From a bacterium (GTDB lineage Bacteria; Sysuimicrobiota; Sysuimicrobiia; Sysuimicrobiales; Humicultoraceae): DNA of 64,000 bases. Under the pieces are notes generated by a model that worked only from the letters and a program-made list of their open reading frames with translations, did not search any database and was not told where the DNA came from. Below, in pieces: positions 1-9,171 of this stretch. A program made the translations under genes and the position numbers. Position 1 is the first letter of the stretch, and every line of letters begins with the position of its first letter. Where the stretch lies: assembly GCA_031082185.1 (NCBI GenBank), contig JAVHLI010000007.1, positions 58,239-122,238 of the forward strand. The letters are read 5' to 3'.

Positions 1-267
1 GATGAGGCCGCTGGGGGCCTGAGCAAGGCGCAGCGCTTCCAGAACCTGGCCCCTGGCCCACTCGCACAACGCGCCGTCGCCGGTGATCAGCCCGAGTTCG
101 TGGACGTACTGCACGTAATCCCCCAGTTCGTCAATGATAGGGCTGGGGTCGCGTATGCAGCCGCGCCGGACGTCCACTGTGCGCGCCAGGAGTCCGTGCC
201 CTCCGCAGTACCGATCGCGCAGGAGCCGGGCGACCTCAACTGCCGGGGCCAGATCGCCACCCGCCAC
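1..267 (-). CDS. Partial CDS, unknown protein (N-terminal 89 residues, runs off left edge)
   Basis: An open minus-strand frame starts at a GTG at 267 and runs off the window edge, giving 89 residues beginning MAGGDLAPAVEVARLLRDR. The start is supported by GGGGAGG, which overlaps the stop of the upstream CapK-like gene four bases away, the same junction used between the CapK copies. I do not recognise the product. It is the fourth gene after the three adenylating enzymes in a glycan cluster, so a role in the same surface polymer pathway is inferred from position only. The visible part has no signal peptide or membrane segment. Confidence 0.6.
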   Translation of the reverse strand, partial: MAGGDLAPAVEVARLLRDRYCGGHGLLARTVDVRRGCIRDPSPIIDELGDYVQYVHELGLITGDGALCEWARGQVLEALRLAQAPSGLI

Positions 268-271
268 GCCG

Positions 272-1633
272 CTACCTCCCCTGGTGAAGCGTGCTCTTCA
301 TCACGGGTCGCTTGCCCGATGGCTCGCGGGGGATGTGATCAACCGGCGTCACCCTCACGGCAATCCCGCCTCCCAGCGCCGCCTGCAGGTGCCGGGCCAG
401 CTCCTCCTGGCGATCCTCACCGCAGGCGCCCACTGGCACAACCGCGACCTTGAGCACCTTGGGATCATCCTGCCGGAACTGATACTCCCGCAGCAGGTTC
501 CCATGTGCCAGCATGGCCCGTTGAAGAATCGTCGCTGGGATCCTGAGACCTGCGGCCGTCACCACCCACTCCCAGACCCGGCCGTCCAGCTCGCCCAGAA
601 GCGGTAGGGTCCTACCGCACGGGCACTTCTCTTCCCATGCCGCTGTACCCATGTCTCCGATCTCGTACCGTATGAACGGCATTGCGAGGTTGCGCAGGTC
701 GGTGATGACCAACCGGCCCTTCTGAACCGGCGTCCCCTGCGCATCGCCCGGCTCCCCGCTCACTACCTCCACGATGAACCCCTCGGTGTTCAGGTGCCAC
801 CGCCCAAGTTCACACGTCTGAGCAACCCCCCCTGAGAACTCCATCGCCCCGTAGCGCGAGAAGATGGGCGCACAAAAGGCCCGGGCTATCAACTGGCGGG
901 TGTCGTCCCCCATCTGCTCCGCATGGTAGAAGATGCAGCGAGGGACGGTCCGTAGCGGCCTGCCAACCCGCAGCACCGCCTGGGCCAGCAGGTGTAGAAG
1001 GCTTGGGAACCCGTAGATCCATACGGGCGCCATCCGCTCAAGCACCTCGACGGTGGGCACCGGATCTCGCGCATAGAGAACCTCCAGTGGGAAGAAAGTG
1101 CTGCCGATCAGCCGGCTCCACCACGTCTCCTTCCTCCTCCCGAGTGGGTCCAGACGATGCGCCAGCCACAGCACAGGGGCCACTGCCGTCATGCCGGCCC
1201 ACCCGAGCGCGTGCCACATCGTGGCCTGCTCGAACGGCGCGGTACGCCTGTCACGGGCGTGCTTCAGGGGCGCCGCGGCTGTCCCTGATGTCGTCTTGAA
1301 CTGAAGGTCTTCCTTGCTCGCTCGCGTTGAGATCATGGCATCAAGGTGTACCTTGACGTCACGCCTCCGCAGCACGGGCAGCAGCGGGAGGTCCCCGAGG
1401 CTCCGGATGTCACCGGGTGATACCCCTGCCTCGTCCATGACCCGCGTGTAATACGGAACCGTTGCGTATGCCCAGGCGATCAGGGCGCACAGCCGGGCTT
1501 CCTGCCGAGCGCGGAGCTCCATCGGGTCCGCCTGCTCGGCCCGCCTGAGCACGTCGAGCTCGCGCAACGCCTGGCGGCGGACCAGGCGCGATCCCACCGC
1601 AAAGAGACCGTGCATCAGGGCGGTGCGCAACAC
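272..1633 (-). CDS. CapK/PaaK-like adenylate-forming enzyme, tandem copy 3 (distal)
   Basis: A 453-residue member of the phenylacetate-CoA ligase/CapK branch of the ANL adenylating superfamily. Visible landmarks are the glycine/threonine-rich ATP loop (TTSGTAAAP, near 115-123), the YGAMEFSG segment (near 262), a VITDLRN...RYEIGDMG stretch (near 310-330) and a CPCGR cysteine motif (near 340), followed by the small C-terminal domain. Family members activate a carboxylate as an acyl-adenylate; CapK types occur in capsule and exopolysaccharide clusters but their acceptors are mostly unknown. The start is GTG at 1633, right after GGGGAGGTAG of the preceding paralogue. It is cotranscribed with two homologues, a flippase and two glycosyltransferases. 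Confidence 0.85.
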   Translation of the reverse strand: MLRTALMHGLFAVGSRLVRRQALRELDVLRRAEQADPMELRARQEARLCALIAWAYATVPYYTRVMDEAGVSPGDIRSLGDLPLLPVLRRRDVKVHLDAMISTRASKEDLQFKTTSGTAAAPLKHARDRRTAPFEQATMWHALGWAGMTAVAPVLWLAHRLDPLGRRKETWWSRLIGSTFFPLEVLYARDPVPTVEVLERMAPVWIYGFPSLLHLLAQAVLRVGRPLRTVPRCIFYHAEQMGDDTRQLIARAFCAPIFSRYGAMEFSGGVAQTCELGRWHLNTEGFIVEVVSGEPGDAQGTPVQKGRLVITDLRNLAMPFIRYEIGDMGTAAWEEKCPCGRTLPLLGELDGRVWEWVVTAAGLRIPATILQRAMLAHGNLLREYQFRQDDPKVLKVAVVPVGACGEDRQEELARHLQAALGGGIAVRVTPVDHIPREPSGKRPVMKSTLHQGR

Positions 1634-1637
1634 ACCG

Positions 1638-2999
1638 CTACCTCCCCTGGTGAAGCGTGCTCTTCATCACGGGCCGCTTGCCCGATGGCTCGCGGGGGAT
1701 GTGATCAACCGGCGTCACACGCACGATGATCCCGCCTCCCAAAACTACCTCCAGGTGCCGGGCCAGCTCCTCCTGGCGGTCTTCGCCGTAGGCACCAACG
1801 GGCACAACCGCGACCTCCAGCACCTCGGGGCGGTCCTGCCGGAATTGATACTCCCACAGCAGGTCAATGTGCAGCCGCATGGCCCGTTGAAGAACAATCG
1901 CCGGAATCCTGAGACCTGCTGGGGTCACAACCCACTCCCAGATACGGCCTTCCATCTCGCCTAGAAGCGGCAGGATCCTCCCGCACCGGCACTTCTCTTC
2001 CCCTGCCGCCGTGCCCACGTCCCCGATCTCGTACCGTATGAATGGCGCTGCCAGGTTGCGCAGGTCGGTAATTACCAAGCGGCCGCTTGGGGCCTGCATC
2101 CCGTGCAGGTCGCCCGGCTCACCGGTAACGACCTCGACGACAAACCCTTCGGGGTTCAGGTGCCACCGCCCGTGCTCGCATGTCTGAGCGACCAGCCCGG
2201 ACAACTCCGCCGCCCCGTAGCGCGAGAGGATGGGCACACCGAAGGCCCGGGCGATCAACTGACGCGTGTCCTCGCCCATGTGCTCCGCTTGGTAGATAAT
2301 ACGGCGCGGGCGGGTTCGCAGCGGCCTGCCGGAGCGCAGAACCGCCTGGGCCAGCAGGTGCAGGAAGCTCGGGTACCCAAGGATCACCGCCGGCGCTATG
2401 CGCTCCAGTATCTCCACGACAGGAGCTGACTCCCGTGAATAGAGGGCCTCCAGCGGGGTGGAAGCGCCACCCACCATCCGGCCCCACCAGGTCACCTGTG
2501 AGGCCCCCACTGAGACACGGCCCAGCGTGAGCAGCAGATGAGCGTCTGCGGGCGTGACGCCCGCCCACCCCAAGGAGTGCCACCTGGTGGCCTGCTCGAA
2601 CGGCACGGTGCGCCTGTCGCGGCAGAAGCCCAACGGCTCCGCGCTCGTTCCTGACGTCACAGTGGGCAGCAGATCTCTCTTCCTCGCCCGCTCAGACGTC
2701 AGGGCATCAAGGTGCATCTTGACGTCGCGCCGTCGCAGTATCGGCAGAAGAGGTAGATCGTCAATGCCCTGGATGTCGTCGGGCGACACCCCTGCCTGGT
2801 CCATGGCCCGGCGGTAGTAGGGGACCGTGTCGTAGGCCCAGCGGATCAGGGCGCGCAGCCGGACCTCCTGCCGCACTCGGAGCTCCTTGGGATCGGCCCT
2901 CTCAGCCCACCTGAGGACGGCAAGCTCGCGCAACGCCTGCCGGCGGACCAGGCGCGAGCCCACAGCAAAGAGACCGTGCATAAGGGCGGTGCGTAACAC
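1638..2999 (-). CDS. CapK/PaaK-like adenylate-forming enzyme, tandem copy 2 (middle)
   Basis: 453 residues, the same length as the distal copy and similar throughout. The N-termini of the two (MLRTALMHGLFAVGSRLVRR) and the C-termini (VDHIPREPSGKRPVMKSTLHQGR region) are identical or nearly so, while the central substrate-facing part differs (TVTSGTSAEPLGF loop; YGAAELSGLVAQTC). It keeps the CRCGR motif, so adenylation chemistry is likely retained. The gene is four bases from each neighbouring copy, with GGGGAGG overlapping each stop codon. Different middles with conserved ends suggest diversified substrate choice after tandem duplication; that is inference. Confidence 0.85.
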   Translation of the reverse strand: MLRTALMHGLFAVGSRLVRRQALRELAVLRWAERADPKELRVRQEVRLRALIRWAYDTVPYYRRAMDQAGVSPDDIQGIDDLPLLPILRRRDVKMHLDALTSERARKRDLLPTVTSGTSAEPLGFCRDRRTVPFEQATRWHSLGWAGVTPADAHLLLTLGRVSVGASQVTWWGRMVGGASTPLEALYSRESAPVVEILERIAPAVILGYPSFLHLLAQAVLRSGRPLRTRPRRIIYQAEHMGEDTRQLIARAFGVPILSRYGAAELSGLVAQTCEHGRWHLNPEGFVVEVVTGEPGDLHGMQAPSGRLVITDLRNLAAPFIRYEIGDVGTAAGEEKCRCGRILPLLGEMEGRIWEWVVTPAGLRIPAIVLQRAMRLHIDLLWEYQFRQDRPEVLEVAVVPVGAYGEDRQEELARHLEVVLGGGIIVRVTPVDHIPREPSGKRPVMKSTLHQGR

Positions 3000-3003
3000 A
3001 CCG

Positions 3004-4374
3004 CTACCTCCCCTGGTGGAGCGTGCTTTTCAGCAAGGGGCGCTTGCCTGACGGCTCACGAGGGATGTGCTCGACCGGTGTCACGCGCACGGTGGTCCCG
3101 CCTCCCAGGACTGCCTCTAGGTGCCTGGCCAGCTCCTCCTGGCGGTCCGCGCCATAGCCACCTGTCGGCACGACCACGACCTCCAGTACTTCAGGACGAT
3201 CCTGCCGGAACTGGTACTCCCACAGCAGGTCGCCGTGCAACCTTGAGGTCTGACGTTGAAGGACCGACGCCGGAATCCGAAGACCCGCAGCCGTCACAGC
3301 CCAATCCCAGTATCTGCCTTCCAACGCCCCCAGCACAGGAAAGGTTCTCCCGCACGGACACTTCACTTCACCTGCCGCCGCGCCAACATCGCCGATCTCG
3401 TACCGCAGGAAGGGCATAACGTGGTTGCGCAGGTCGGTGATGACCAGGCGACCGCGACGAGCCGGCATCCCCTGCCGGTCTCCTGGATCGCCCGTCACGA
3501 CCTCGACGATTGCGCCTTCAGGGATCAGGTGCCACCGTCCGTCCCCACATGTCTGGGCGACCATCCCCGAGAGCTCCCGCGCCCCGTAGCGTGAGAAGAC
3601 CGACACTCCAAAAGCCCGTGCGAGCAGCTCGCGAGTATCCTCCTCCATCTGCTCTGCCTGGTAGAAGACGCAGCGAGGGCGTGCGCGCACCGGCCGCCCG
3701 GATCGCAGAACCGCCTGGGCCAGCAGGTGCAGGAGGCTGGGCATTCCCAGGATCGCCGCGGGCGCCACGCGTTCCAGCATCTCGATGACCTGGAGCGTCC
3801 GCCGTGCGTAGAGGATCTCCAGCGGCATCAAGGCGCTCCCGGTCAGCCTGTTCCACCATTTGATGCGCAGGGTTCGAGGGCGGAGCCCGTCCAGCGTCAG
3901 CCTCAGCACAGGTGCCCAGGGCATGACACCGGCCCACTCCAGGGAATGCCACTGGGTGGCCCGCTCGAACGGCAGGGCGCGCCTGTCGAGGTACAATCTC
4001 ATCGGCTCACCCATCGTGCCCCCAGTGATCTGGGGTAAGAGATGGCTCCGGCCAGCTCGCTCGGAAACCAGAGACCCGAGGTTCACCTTGATGTCGCGCC
4101 GCCGCAGTATCGGCAGAAGAGGTAGATCGTCAATGCCCTGGATGTCGCCGGGCGATACCCCCGCCCCGTCCATAGCCTGTCGGTAGTAGGGGACGGTGTC
4201 GTAGGCCCAGCGGACAAGGGCGCGGAGCCGCGCCTCCTGCCGCGCGCGCAGCTCCAGAGGGTCCGCCTTCTCGGCCCATCTGAGTACATCGAGTTCGCGC
4301 CTCGCCTGCCGGCGATCCAGGCGCGAGCCCAGCGCAAAGAAACCGTGCATCAGGGCGGTGCGCGCCGGTGTCAC
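3004..4374 (-). CDS. CapK/PaaK-like adenylate-forming enzyme, tandem copy 1 (proximal)
   Basis: 456 residues from the GTG at 4374, which overlaps the flippase stop as GTGA; this start aligns with the starts of the other two copies, whereas an upstream in-frame ATG at 4434 would overlap the flippase by 64 bases. The ATP loop reads TGGTMGEP instead of TSGT, and the later motifs YGARELSGMVAQTC, VITDLRN, RYEIGDVG and CPCGR are present. It is the most divergent of the three and the first transcribed. Family and role are as for the other copies: carboxylate activation in glycan decoration is likely, and the exact substrate cannot be read from sequence. Confidence 0.85.
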   Translation of the reverse strand: MTPARTALMHGFFALGSRLDRRQARRELDVLRWAEKADPLELRARQEARLRALVRWAYDTVPYYRQAMDGAGVSPGDIQGIDDLPLLPILRRRDIKVNLGSLVSERAGRSHLLPQITGGTMGEPMRLYLDRRALPFERATQWHSLEWAGVMPWAPVLRLTLDGLRPRTLRIKWWNRLTGSALMPLEILYARRTLQVIEMLERVAPAAILGMPSLLHLLAQAVLRSGRPVRARPRCVFYQAEQMEEDTRELLARAFGVSVFSRYGARELSGMVAQTCGDGRWHLIPEGAIVEVVTGDPGDRQGMPARRGRLVITDLRNHVMPFLRYEIGDVGAAAGEVKCPCGRTFPVLGALEGRYWDWAVTAAGLRIPASVLQRQTSRLHGDLLWEYQFRQDRPEVLEVVVVPTGGYGADRQEELARHLEAVLGGGTTVRVTPVEHIPREPSGKRPLLKSTLHQGR

Positions 4375-5588
4375 CGCCGCACCAGGGGCACAAGCGCCAC
4401 GCCGAACAGCGAATGCCAGATGCGCGCGGCGCACTTGGCCGCGGCCACGCCGATCACCCCAAACCGCATCGTCAGTAGGGCAAGGCCCACGACCTCGACG
4501 GCAAAGGCAGTCGCGGCCAACCAGTGCTGCGCCCTGACGTGGCCGCGGGCTGCCAGGAATGAGTTTGCCTGGCTGCCCGGGAAGCCCAGCGCCACCGCGG
4601 CGACTAGAACCTGGGCTACAAGAACGCTATCGCGGTAGTGCGCGGTGAAGAGAGCGGGCACCAGCATCGGCATCGCGAGAACCATCGCCCCTCCAACCGC
4701 GACCGCGGTCGGGAAGCCGGCAATCAGACTGCGCCGCAGGAGGCGGCGCGCATCGTCATCGCGGGCCGCAGCCATGCGCGGCACCATCTGGAGATTGACC
4801 AGCGATGTGGCCTGCCTGAGGACCTCCCACCACACCATGCCGATGGAGAACACCGCCAGGCTGGCCGGCCCAAGGGCGGTTCCCACGACGAGGCCCGAGA
4901 GGTAGGTTTGGCCGGTCGAGACAAGATAGACCGGCGAGAGCCGGCGGCCGTACTGCACAGCCTCGGGGTCGGCCGCTGCATGAAAGGCCACGCCCCGCGC
5001 AGTCGCCCGGAGGAATGCAGCGTGGAGCAAGATCGTCGTCGCCAGCCAGGCGAGCGCGGCCGCCTCCAGCCGCCCATGCGCCAGGAGCACCAGGACCACT
5101 ACCGGCACCGGCAGCGCCATGACCGCGCTCTGGAAGAGAGCATACCTCAGGTAATCCTGCCTGCCGCCGAGAAACGGCAGATAGAGCTCGAGCGTGGTCA
5201 GCATGGGAAAGCAGAGGGCGGCGATCGCCAGCGCGCGTCCCATGGCCGGTTGGCCCCAGGCGCCGAACACCATTGCCAGCACAAGCAGGATGCCGATCCC
5301 GATAGGCGACGCCCTGGCACGGGCGCGCATGCCCGCCCTGAGCACGCCGTCATACCCACGCGCACTGGCCCGCATGACAGCCACGGTCATTCCAGGCAGG
5401 GCGGTCAGCCCAACCATCCCAAGCAGCGCCATCGCGTATTTGTACTGCCCGTACACCTCCTGGGTTGAGAGGTGTGCAAACGCCATCCCCATGCCGAACC
5501 CGGCCAGCATGGAGACGCCCCTGCCGCCGGCCAGCAGCACGCTGTCCAGGGCAGGCCGCAGCCAGCCCTGGACACGACCCGGCTTCAC
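4371..5588 (-). CDS. Polysaccharide flippase (Wzx/MOP superfamily)
   Basis: A 405-residue integral membrane protein with about 12 hydrophobic segments spread over the full length, starting with a basic N-terminus and the segment VLLAGGRGVSMLAGFGMGMA. The length and the pattern of paired helices with short loops fit the oligosaccharidyl-lipid flippase group of the MOP superfamily, which moves undecaprenol-linked repeat units across the cytoplasmic membrane. It overlaps the upstream glycosyltransferase by four bases (GTGA) and the downstream CapK-like gene by four bases, so it sits in the middle of one translationally coupled glycan operon. The transported glycan is unknown. Confidence 0.8.
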   Translation of the reverse strand: MKPGRVQGWLRPALDSVLLAGGRGVSMLAGFGMGMAFAHLSTQEVYGQYKYAMALLGMVGLTALPGMTVAVMRASARGYDGVLRAGMRARARASPIGIGILLVLAMVFGAWGQPAMGRALAIAALCFPMLTTLELYLPFLGGRQDYLRYALFQSAVMALPVPVVVLVLLAHGRLEAAALAWLATTILLHAAFLRATARGVAFHAAADPEAVQYGRRLSPVYLVSTGQTYLSGLVVGTALGPASLAVFSIGMVWWEVLRQATSLVNLQMVPRMAAARDDDARRLLRRSLIAGFPTAVAVGGAMVLAMPMLVPALFTAHYRDSVLVAQVLVAAVALGFPGSQANSFLAARGHVRAQHWLAATAFAVEVVGLALLTMRFGVIGVAAAKCAARIWHSLFGVALVPLVRR

Positions 5589-6703
5589 GCGGTCTCTTCC
5601 AGCAGACGGGAGTATATCCGAAGAACATCTGCGGCCATCCGCGACGCCGTGAAACGCTCGGCTACGCGCGAACGGCCGCCCGTGCCCATCCGCTCGGCGG
5701 TTGCGGGATCACGCAGCAGTGCCACGATCGCCCGACCGAAAGCATCGGGGGATTCTGGACCCACCAGCAGGCCGGTTTCGCCGTCTTCTACTATCTCGTC
5801 CAACGGCGGAATATGGGCTGCGACGACCGGCTTACCCGCGGCCATCGCCTCGGCTACGGCCAGCCCGAAGCCTTCGGACCTGGAGCCAGAAGCAAAGACG
5901 TCCACGGAGTGAAGAAAGGAAGGGACATCTTCTTGGAATCCCACAAGCCGCACGTGTTCGCGCAACCCCAGGTCATGTATAAGGTTTGCGAGCGCGCGCC
6001 CGTATGCCGCCGAACCCACCCCCGCGATCAGCAGTACCGCGTTCGGGAACTCGCGCAGCACGCGCGGCATGCCTTGGACCAGGAGATCGTGCCCCTTGCC
6101 GGGCTCGAGCCGGCCCACGGTGCCGATGACCGGCCGCTCCTCCATCCCCCACTCGGCCCGCAGGTCGCGCCGCGCTGAGGCGAACGACTCGACATCGATC
6201 CCGTTGTAGACCACGCGCACGCTCTCCGAAGGCAGCCCGCATGACTGCACAAGCCAGGTGCTCACGGCTCCGGAAGTCGCCAGCACGGCATCGGCGCGGC
6301 GCCATACACCGGCCAGCGCCGGTTTCAGGTAGCGCCACATTCCCTGCGTGCCATAGGTACCGTGCACGGTCACCACCCTGGGGATCGGCTTCCGTCCGCG
6401 TGCGACGATTCCCGCAATGTCCGCCCTGGGCAGGTGCGTGTGCAGAATGTCGGGACGTTCCTCGCGGATCAGGCCGTGGAGAGTCCAGGGACACCTCGGA
6501 TCGAAGCGCGCACAGTCAAGGTCGCGCACCACAATGCCTGCACGCTCAAACTCCGGTCGCAGCGACCCCGTGTCGGGGACGTGCTCGCGCAGACACGCGA
6601 CGGTCAGATCCACCCCGGCCGCCTTGTGATGCCGGCACAACGCCAGCAGCGTGACCTCCGCGCCGCCGGCCGCCACAGTGTTGGTGACGTGAAGGATCTT
6701 CAC
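5585..6703 (-). CDS. Family 4 glycosyltransferase
   Basis: 372 residues with a GT-B fold pattern. The N-terminal half begins MKILHVTNTVAAGGAEVTLL, with the donor-site glycine loop; the C-terminal half carries VGRLEPGKGHDLLVQ (near 195) and SRSEGFGLAVAEAMAAGKPVVA (near 275-295), the E-x7-E type motif of GT4 retaining transferases. It would transfer a sugar from a nucleotide-sugar to a lipid-linked acceptor on the cytoplasmic face. The start GTG at 6703 follows GGGGAGCGTC and overlaps the stop of the upstream transferase by four bases. The sugar and linkage are not predictable. Confidence 0.88.
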   Translation of the reverse strand: MKILHVTNTVAAGGAEVTLLALCRHHKAAGVDLTVACLREHVPDTGSLRPEFERAGIVVRDLDCARFDPRCPWTLHGLIREERPDILHTHLPRADIAGIVARGRKPIPRVVTVHGTYGTQGMWRYLKPALAGVWRRADAVLATSGAVSTWLVQSCGLPSESVRVVYNGIDVESFASARRDLRAEWGMEERPVIGTVGRLEPGKGHDLLVQGMPRVLREFPNAVLLIAGVGSAAYGRALANLIHDLGLREHVRLVGFQEDVPSFLHSVDVFASGSRSEGFGLAVAEAMAAGKPVVAAHIPPLDEIVEDGETGLLVGPESPDAFGRAIVALLRDPATAERMGTGGRSRVAERFTASRMAADVLRIYSRLLEETA

Positions 6704-7851
6704 GACGCTCCCCTGTGCGGGACCGAAGCGGCGGTCGAGCTCAAGAGGGCCTCGGTGGCGTCCGCCACGCGCGAGACGGTGAAGCGCTCCGCTGCGCGGA
6801 GGGCGCCGGCTGCCAGCCGTGCCCGCTCAGCCGGAGAGGAGATCAGGCGCTCAAGCGCCCCTCGGAGGGCATCGGGATCCGAAGGCGGAATCAGCAGCCC
6901 GTTCTCTCCGTCTTTTACGGCCTCAGGCACACCGCCCACGGCGGTTGCGATCAGCGGCATCCCGAGCACCATGGCGTCCAGCACCGCGTGGGGCAGGCCC
7001 TCCCACGTGGAGTTCAACACAAAGATGTCGCAGGATGCCATGATGCCCAGCGTCTCCTCGCGCGACCTGCGGCCAGCGAAGAACACGCGGTCGGCCGCGC
7101 CCGCCTCTATCGCAGCCTGCTCCAGCCGGACCCGGTCCGGACCGTCACCGACCACGACCAGGCCGAGGTCGCGCTGCCCGGCGACCACAGCGATCAACTC
7201 GCCGATCCCCTTCCACCTGGTAAGACGGGCCGCCGTAACCAGCGTCAACGGCGTCGAGAGCGGAAGGGTCGCGGGGGCGAGCGTCTCAGGCAGTTCAACC
7301 CCGTTGGGTATCACAGCGATCCGGGAGGCCGGGACTCCCCACCGTTCAACCCAGCCGGCCATCCATCGCGAGTGGACGATCACGCGGTCCGCCCGCCGGA
7401 TCCACCAAGCGCGCAGGCGCCTCAGCGCCTCCACCCTCGCACCATACCTCTGCTGCTGGAATACCTCGAAGGTGTCGTGCACCCGCCCCAACAGGACCGA
7501 GCGCTCCCAGGCCAGGTCGCCCACGACCTTCATCACCAGGGGCCGCCGTAGCAGCGCGTTGGCAACCACCGACTCCAGGGCCAGACCGTAGACCAGCAGG
7601 ACGTCGACCCGGCTGCCCAACTCCAGGATCGCACGGATGGTTCGCAGCCACCGTACGAGTCTGGGCCCGGGTCGGGCAAAGCGCACAACCGAAAACGGGT
7701 AGAGCGAATCATCGCCGTCCGCGCGGTCGCTTACTGTCAGAACAGCCACCTGGTGGCCGCGGCGGCAGAGTTCCCCGGCCAGAGGCGGGATCGCCGTGGC
7801 GTGCCCGCCTATGTCGGGTGGAAAGACCGGAGTGACTATCAGAATCCTCAT
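6700..7851 (-). CDS. Family 4 glycosyltransferase
   Basis: 383 residues from ATG at 7851 (MRILIVTPVFPPDIGGHATA), chosen because the GT-B N-terminal strand and glycine loop begin there; an upstream in-frame start at 7899 would add 16 low-complexity residues. C-terminal landmarks are VTAARLTRWKGIGELI (near 190) and NSTWEGLPHAVLDAMVLGMPLIATAVGGVPE (near 285-310), the GT4 donor-binding EGLP...E region. It is the first gene of the six-gene glycan operon within this window, separated from the dipeptidase upstream by about 70 bases. It probably adds an early sugar to the same repeat unit as its neighbour. Confidence 0.87.
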   Translation of the reverse strand: MRILIVTPVFPPDIGGHATAIPPLAGELCRRGHQVAVLTVSDRADGDDSLYPFSVVRFARPGPRLVRWLRTIRAILELGSRVDVLLVYGLALESVVANALLRRPLVMKVVGDLAWERSVLLGRVHDTFEVFQQQRYGARVEALRRLRAWWIRRADRVIVHSRWMAGWVERWGVPASRIAVIPNGVELPETLAPATLPLSTPLTLVTAARLTRWKGIGELIAVVAGQRDLGLVVVGDGPDRVRLEQAAIEAGAADRVFFAGRRSREETLGIMASCDIFVLNSTWEGLPHAVLDAMVLGMPLIATAVGGVPEAVKDGENGLLIPPSDPDALRGALERLISSPAERARLAAGALRAAERFTVSRVADATEALLSSTAASVPHRGAS

Positions 7852-7921
7852 CGTCCCTGCAGCATGGCGCGGGCCTGCGACCGCTGCCGCGGTCGGCACG
7901 CGCGCCGAACTGCGCCCGCGG

Positions 7922-9004
7922 TTATGCGCCCCAAGTCTCGCTCAGGACCCTCACCCAGTTGCCGTGGGCGATCTTGCGCAGGTCCTCACCCGAGTATCCG
8001 CGGTCTGCGAGCGCCCGCATGAGCTTGGGCAGACCGGCTGCATCCTTCAACTCGGCCGGCATGACCGCGCCGTCCAGGTCAGAGCCCAGGGCGACGCAGT
8101 CAACCCCCATCCGCTCGGCCATGTAGTCAATGTGCTCAACCATTCTCGCGATGGGCGTCTCGGCGTTCCGAGCTCCGTCCTCGCGCAGAAAGCCCACGTG
8201 AAAGTTGAGACCCACTACACCTCTGCTCTCGCGGATCGCGTCAAGTTGCCGGTCCGTGAGGTTCCGCGGCGACGGCGTCAGCGCGTGGGCATTGGAATGG
8301 GTGGCAACCAATGGGGCATCGGTCAGAGCCGCCACGTCCCAGAAGCCCTGCTCGGTAATGTGGGAGAGGTCAATCATCACCCTGCGCCGGTTGAGTTGCC
8401 GCACCAGCTCCCTGCCCGCATCGGTGAGCCCGGGGCCGGTGTCGGGCGAATGAGGGAACTTGAACGGCACGCCCTGCGCGAAGCGGTTACGGCGGCTGTG
8501 CGTGATGCCGACCGAGCGCAGCCCGGCGGCATAGAACGCCTCAAGCGCGCGTCCCTCTGGATCGAGCGGCTCGGCGCCCTCGAAGTGCAGAAGCATGGCG
8601 AAGACGCCTCCCTCGAGGCACTGCTGCAGCTCGGCCGCGCTGCGAACGACCTTCGCCTTCCCGCCCGAGGCCTGCTCGGCCTGCAGCAGCCTTCCGAGCA
8701 GGCCGAGCGCGGTAGCCTGCGCGTACTCCAGTGACATCGGCTCCGGCCACGTGCTCTCGTCGCCGTACACACGCATCGAGGTGTTGGTGGATGAGGAGTC
8801 CGCCGGAGGCTCCTCCGATACGCCAGGGTCGCGTATGTAGATGGCGAAGAAACCTCCGCCCAGACCGCCCTCATGCGCGCGAGGCAGGTCAATGTGTCCG
8901 ACTTCAGAACGATCGAAGAACGACCGGTCCGTATCAACTAGACTAAGAATCGTGTCGTTGTGACCGTCGAAAATCAGCGGGAATCCCATCGTTGTCTCAG
9001 TCAC
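7922..9004 (-). CDS. Membrane dipeptidase (renal dipeptidase family, peptidase M19)
   Basis: 360 residues from GTG at 9004, preceded by AAGGGGAG at good spacing; in-frame starts at 9037 and 8989 are alternatives. Metal-binding landmarks of the M19 amidohydrolase fold are all visible: DGHNDT near the N-terminus, HFEGAE (bridging Glu), IDLSHI, ATHSNAHAL, and GSDLDGAV near the C-terminus. The family cleaves dipeptides, often with a D-residue at the second position, and some members act on beta-lactams. There is no signal peptide, so the enzyme is likely cytoplasmic. It may process imported dipeptides such as those delivered by the Dpp-type transporter further along the strand, which is inference. 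Confidence 0.9.
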   Translation of the reverse strand: MTETTMGFPLIFDGHNDTILSLVDTDRSFFDRSEVGHIDLPRAHEGGLGGGFFAIYIRDPGVSEEPPADSSSTNTSMRVYGDESTWPEPMSLEYAQATALGLLGRLLQAEQASGGKAKVVRSAAELQQCLEGGVFAMLLHFEGAEPLDPEGRALEAFYAAGLRSVGITHSRRNRFAQGVPFKFPHSPDTGPGLTDAGRELVRQLNRRRVMIDLSHITEQGFWDVAALTDAPLVATHSNAHALTPSPRNLTDRQLDAIRESRGVVGLNFHVGFLREDGARNAETPIARMVEHIDYMAERMGVDCVALGSDLDGAVMPAELKDAAGLPKLMRALADRGYSGEDLRKIAHGNWVRVLSETWGA

Positions 9005-9171
9005 GCCGTAACTCCCCTTCCGGCACGCATTGGCCACAGATGTTTGGGTCTTTGCCGTGGTCCCGCTGCAGTCCTGCCGCTCGACGAGTTCCTGCGCGAA
9101 TAGCAGGAGCAGTGTCGGCGATGGGGAAGGGATACGCAGCGACGGATTCCGTCCCGATGGAGGAGATCACT

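Noticed and set aside
4638..5468. Long plus-strand open frame (276 codons) antisense to the flippase
   Set aside because: Its product is charged, repetitive and His/Arg/Gln-rich, as expected from the antisense frame of a GC-rich membrane protein gene; the flippase on the other strand explains the region.
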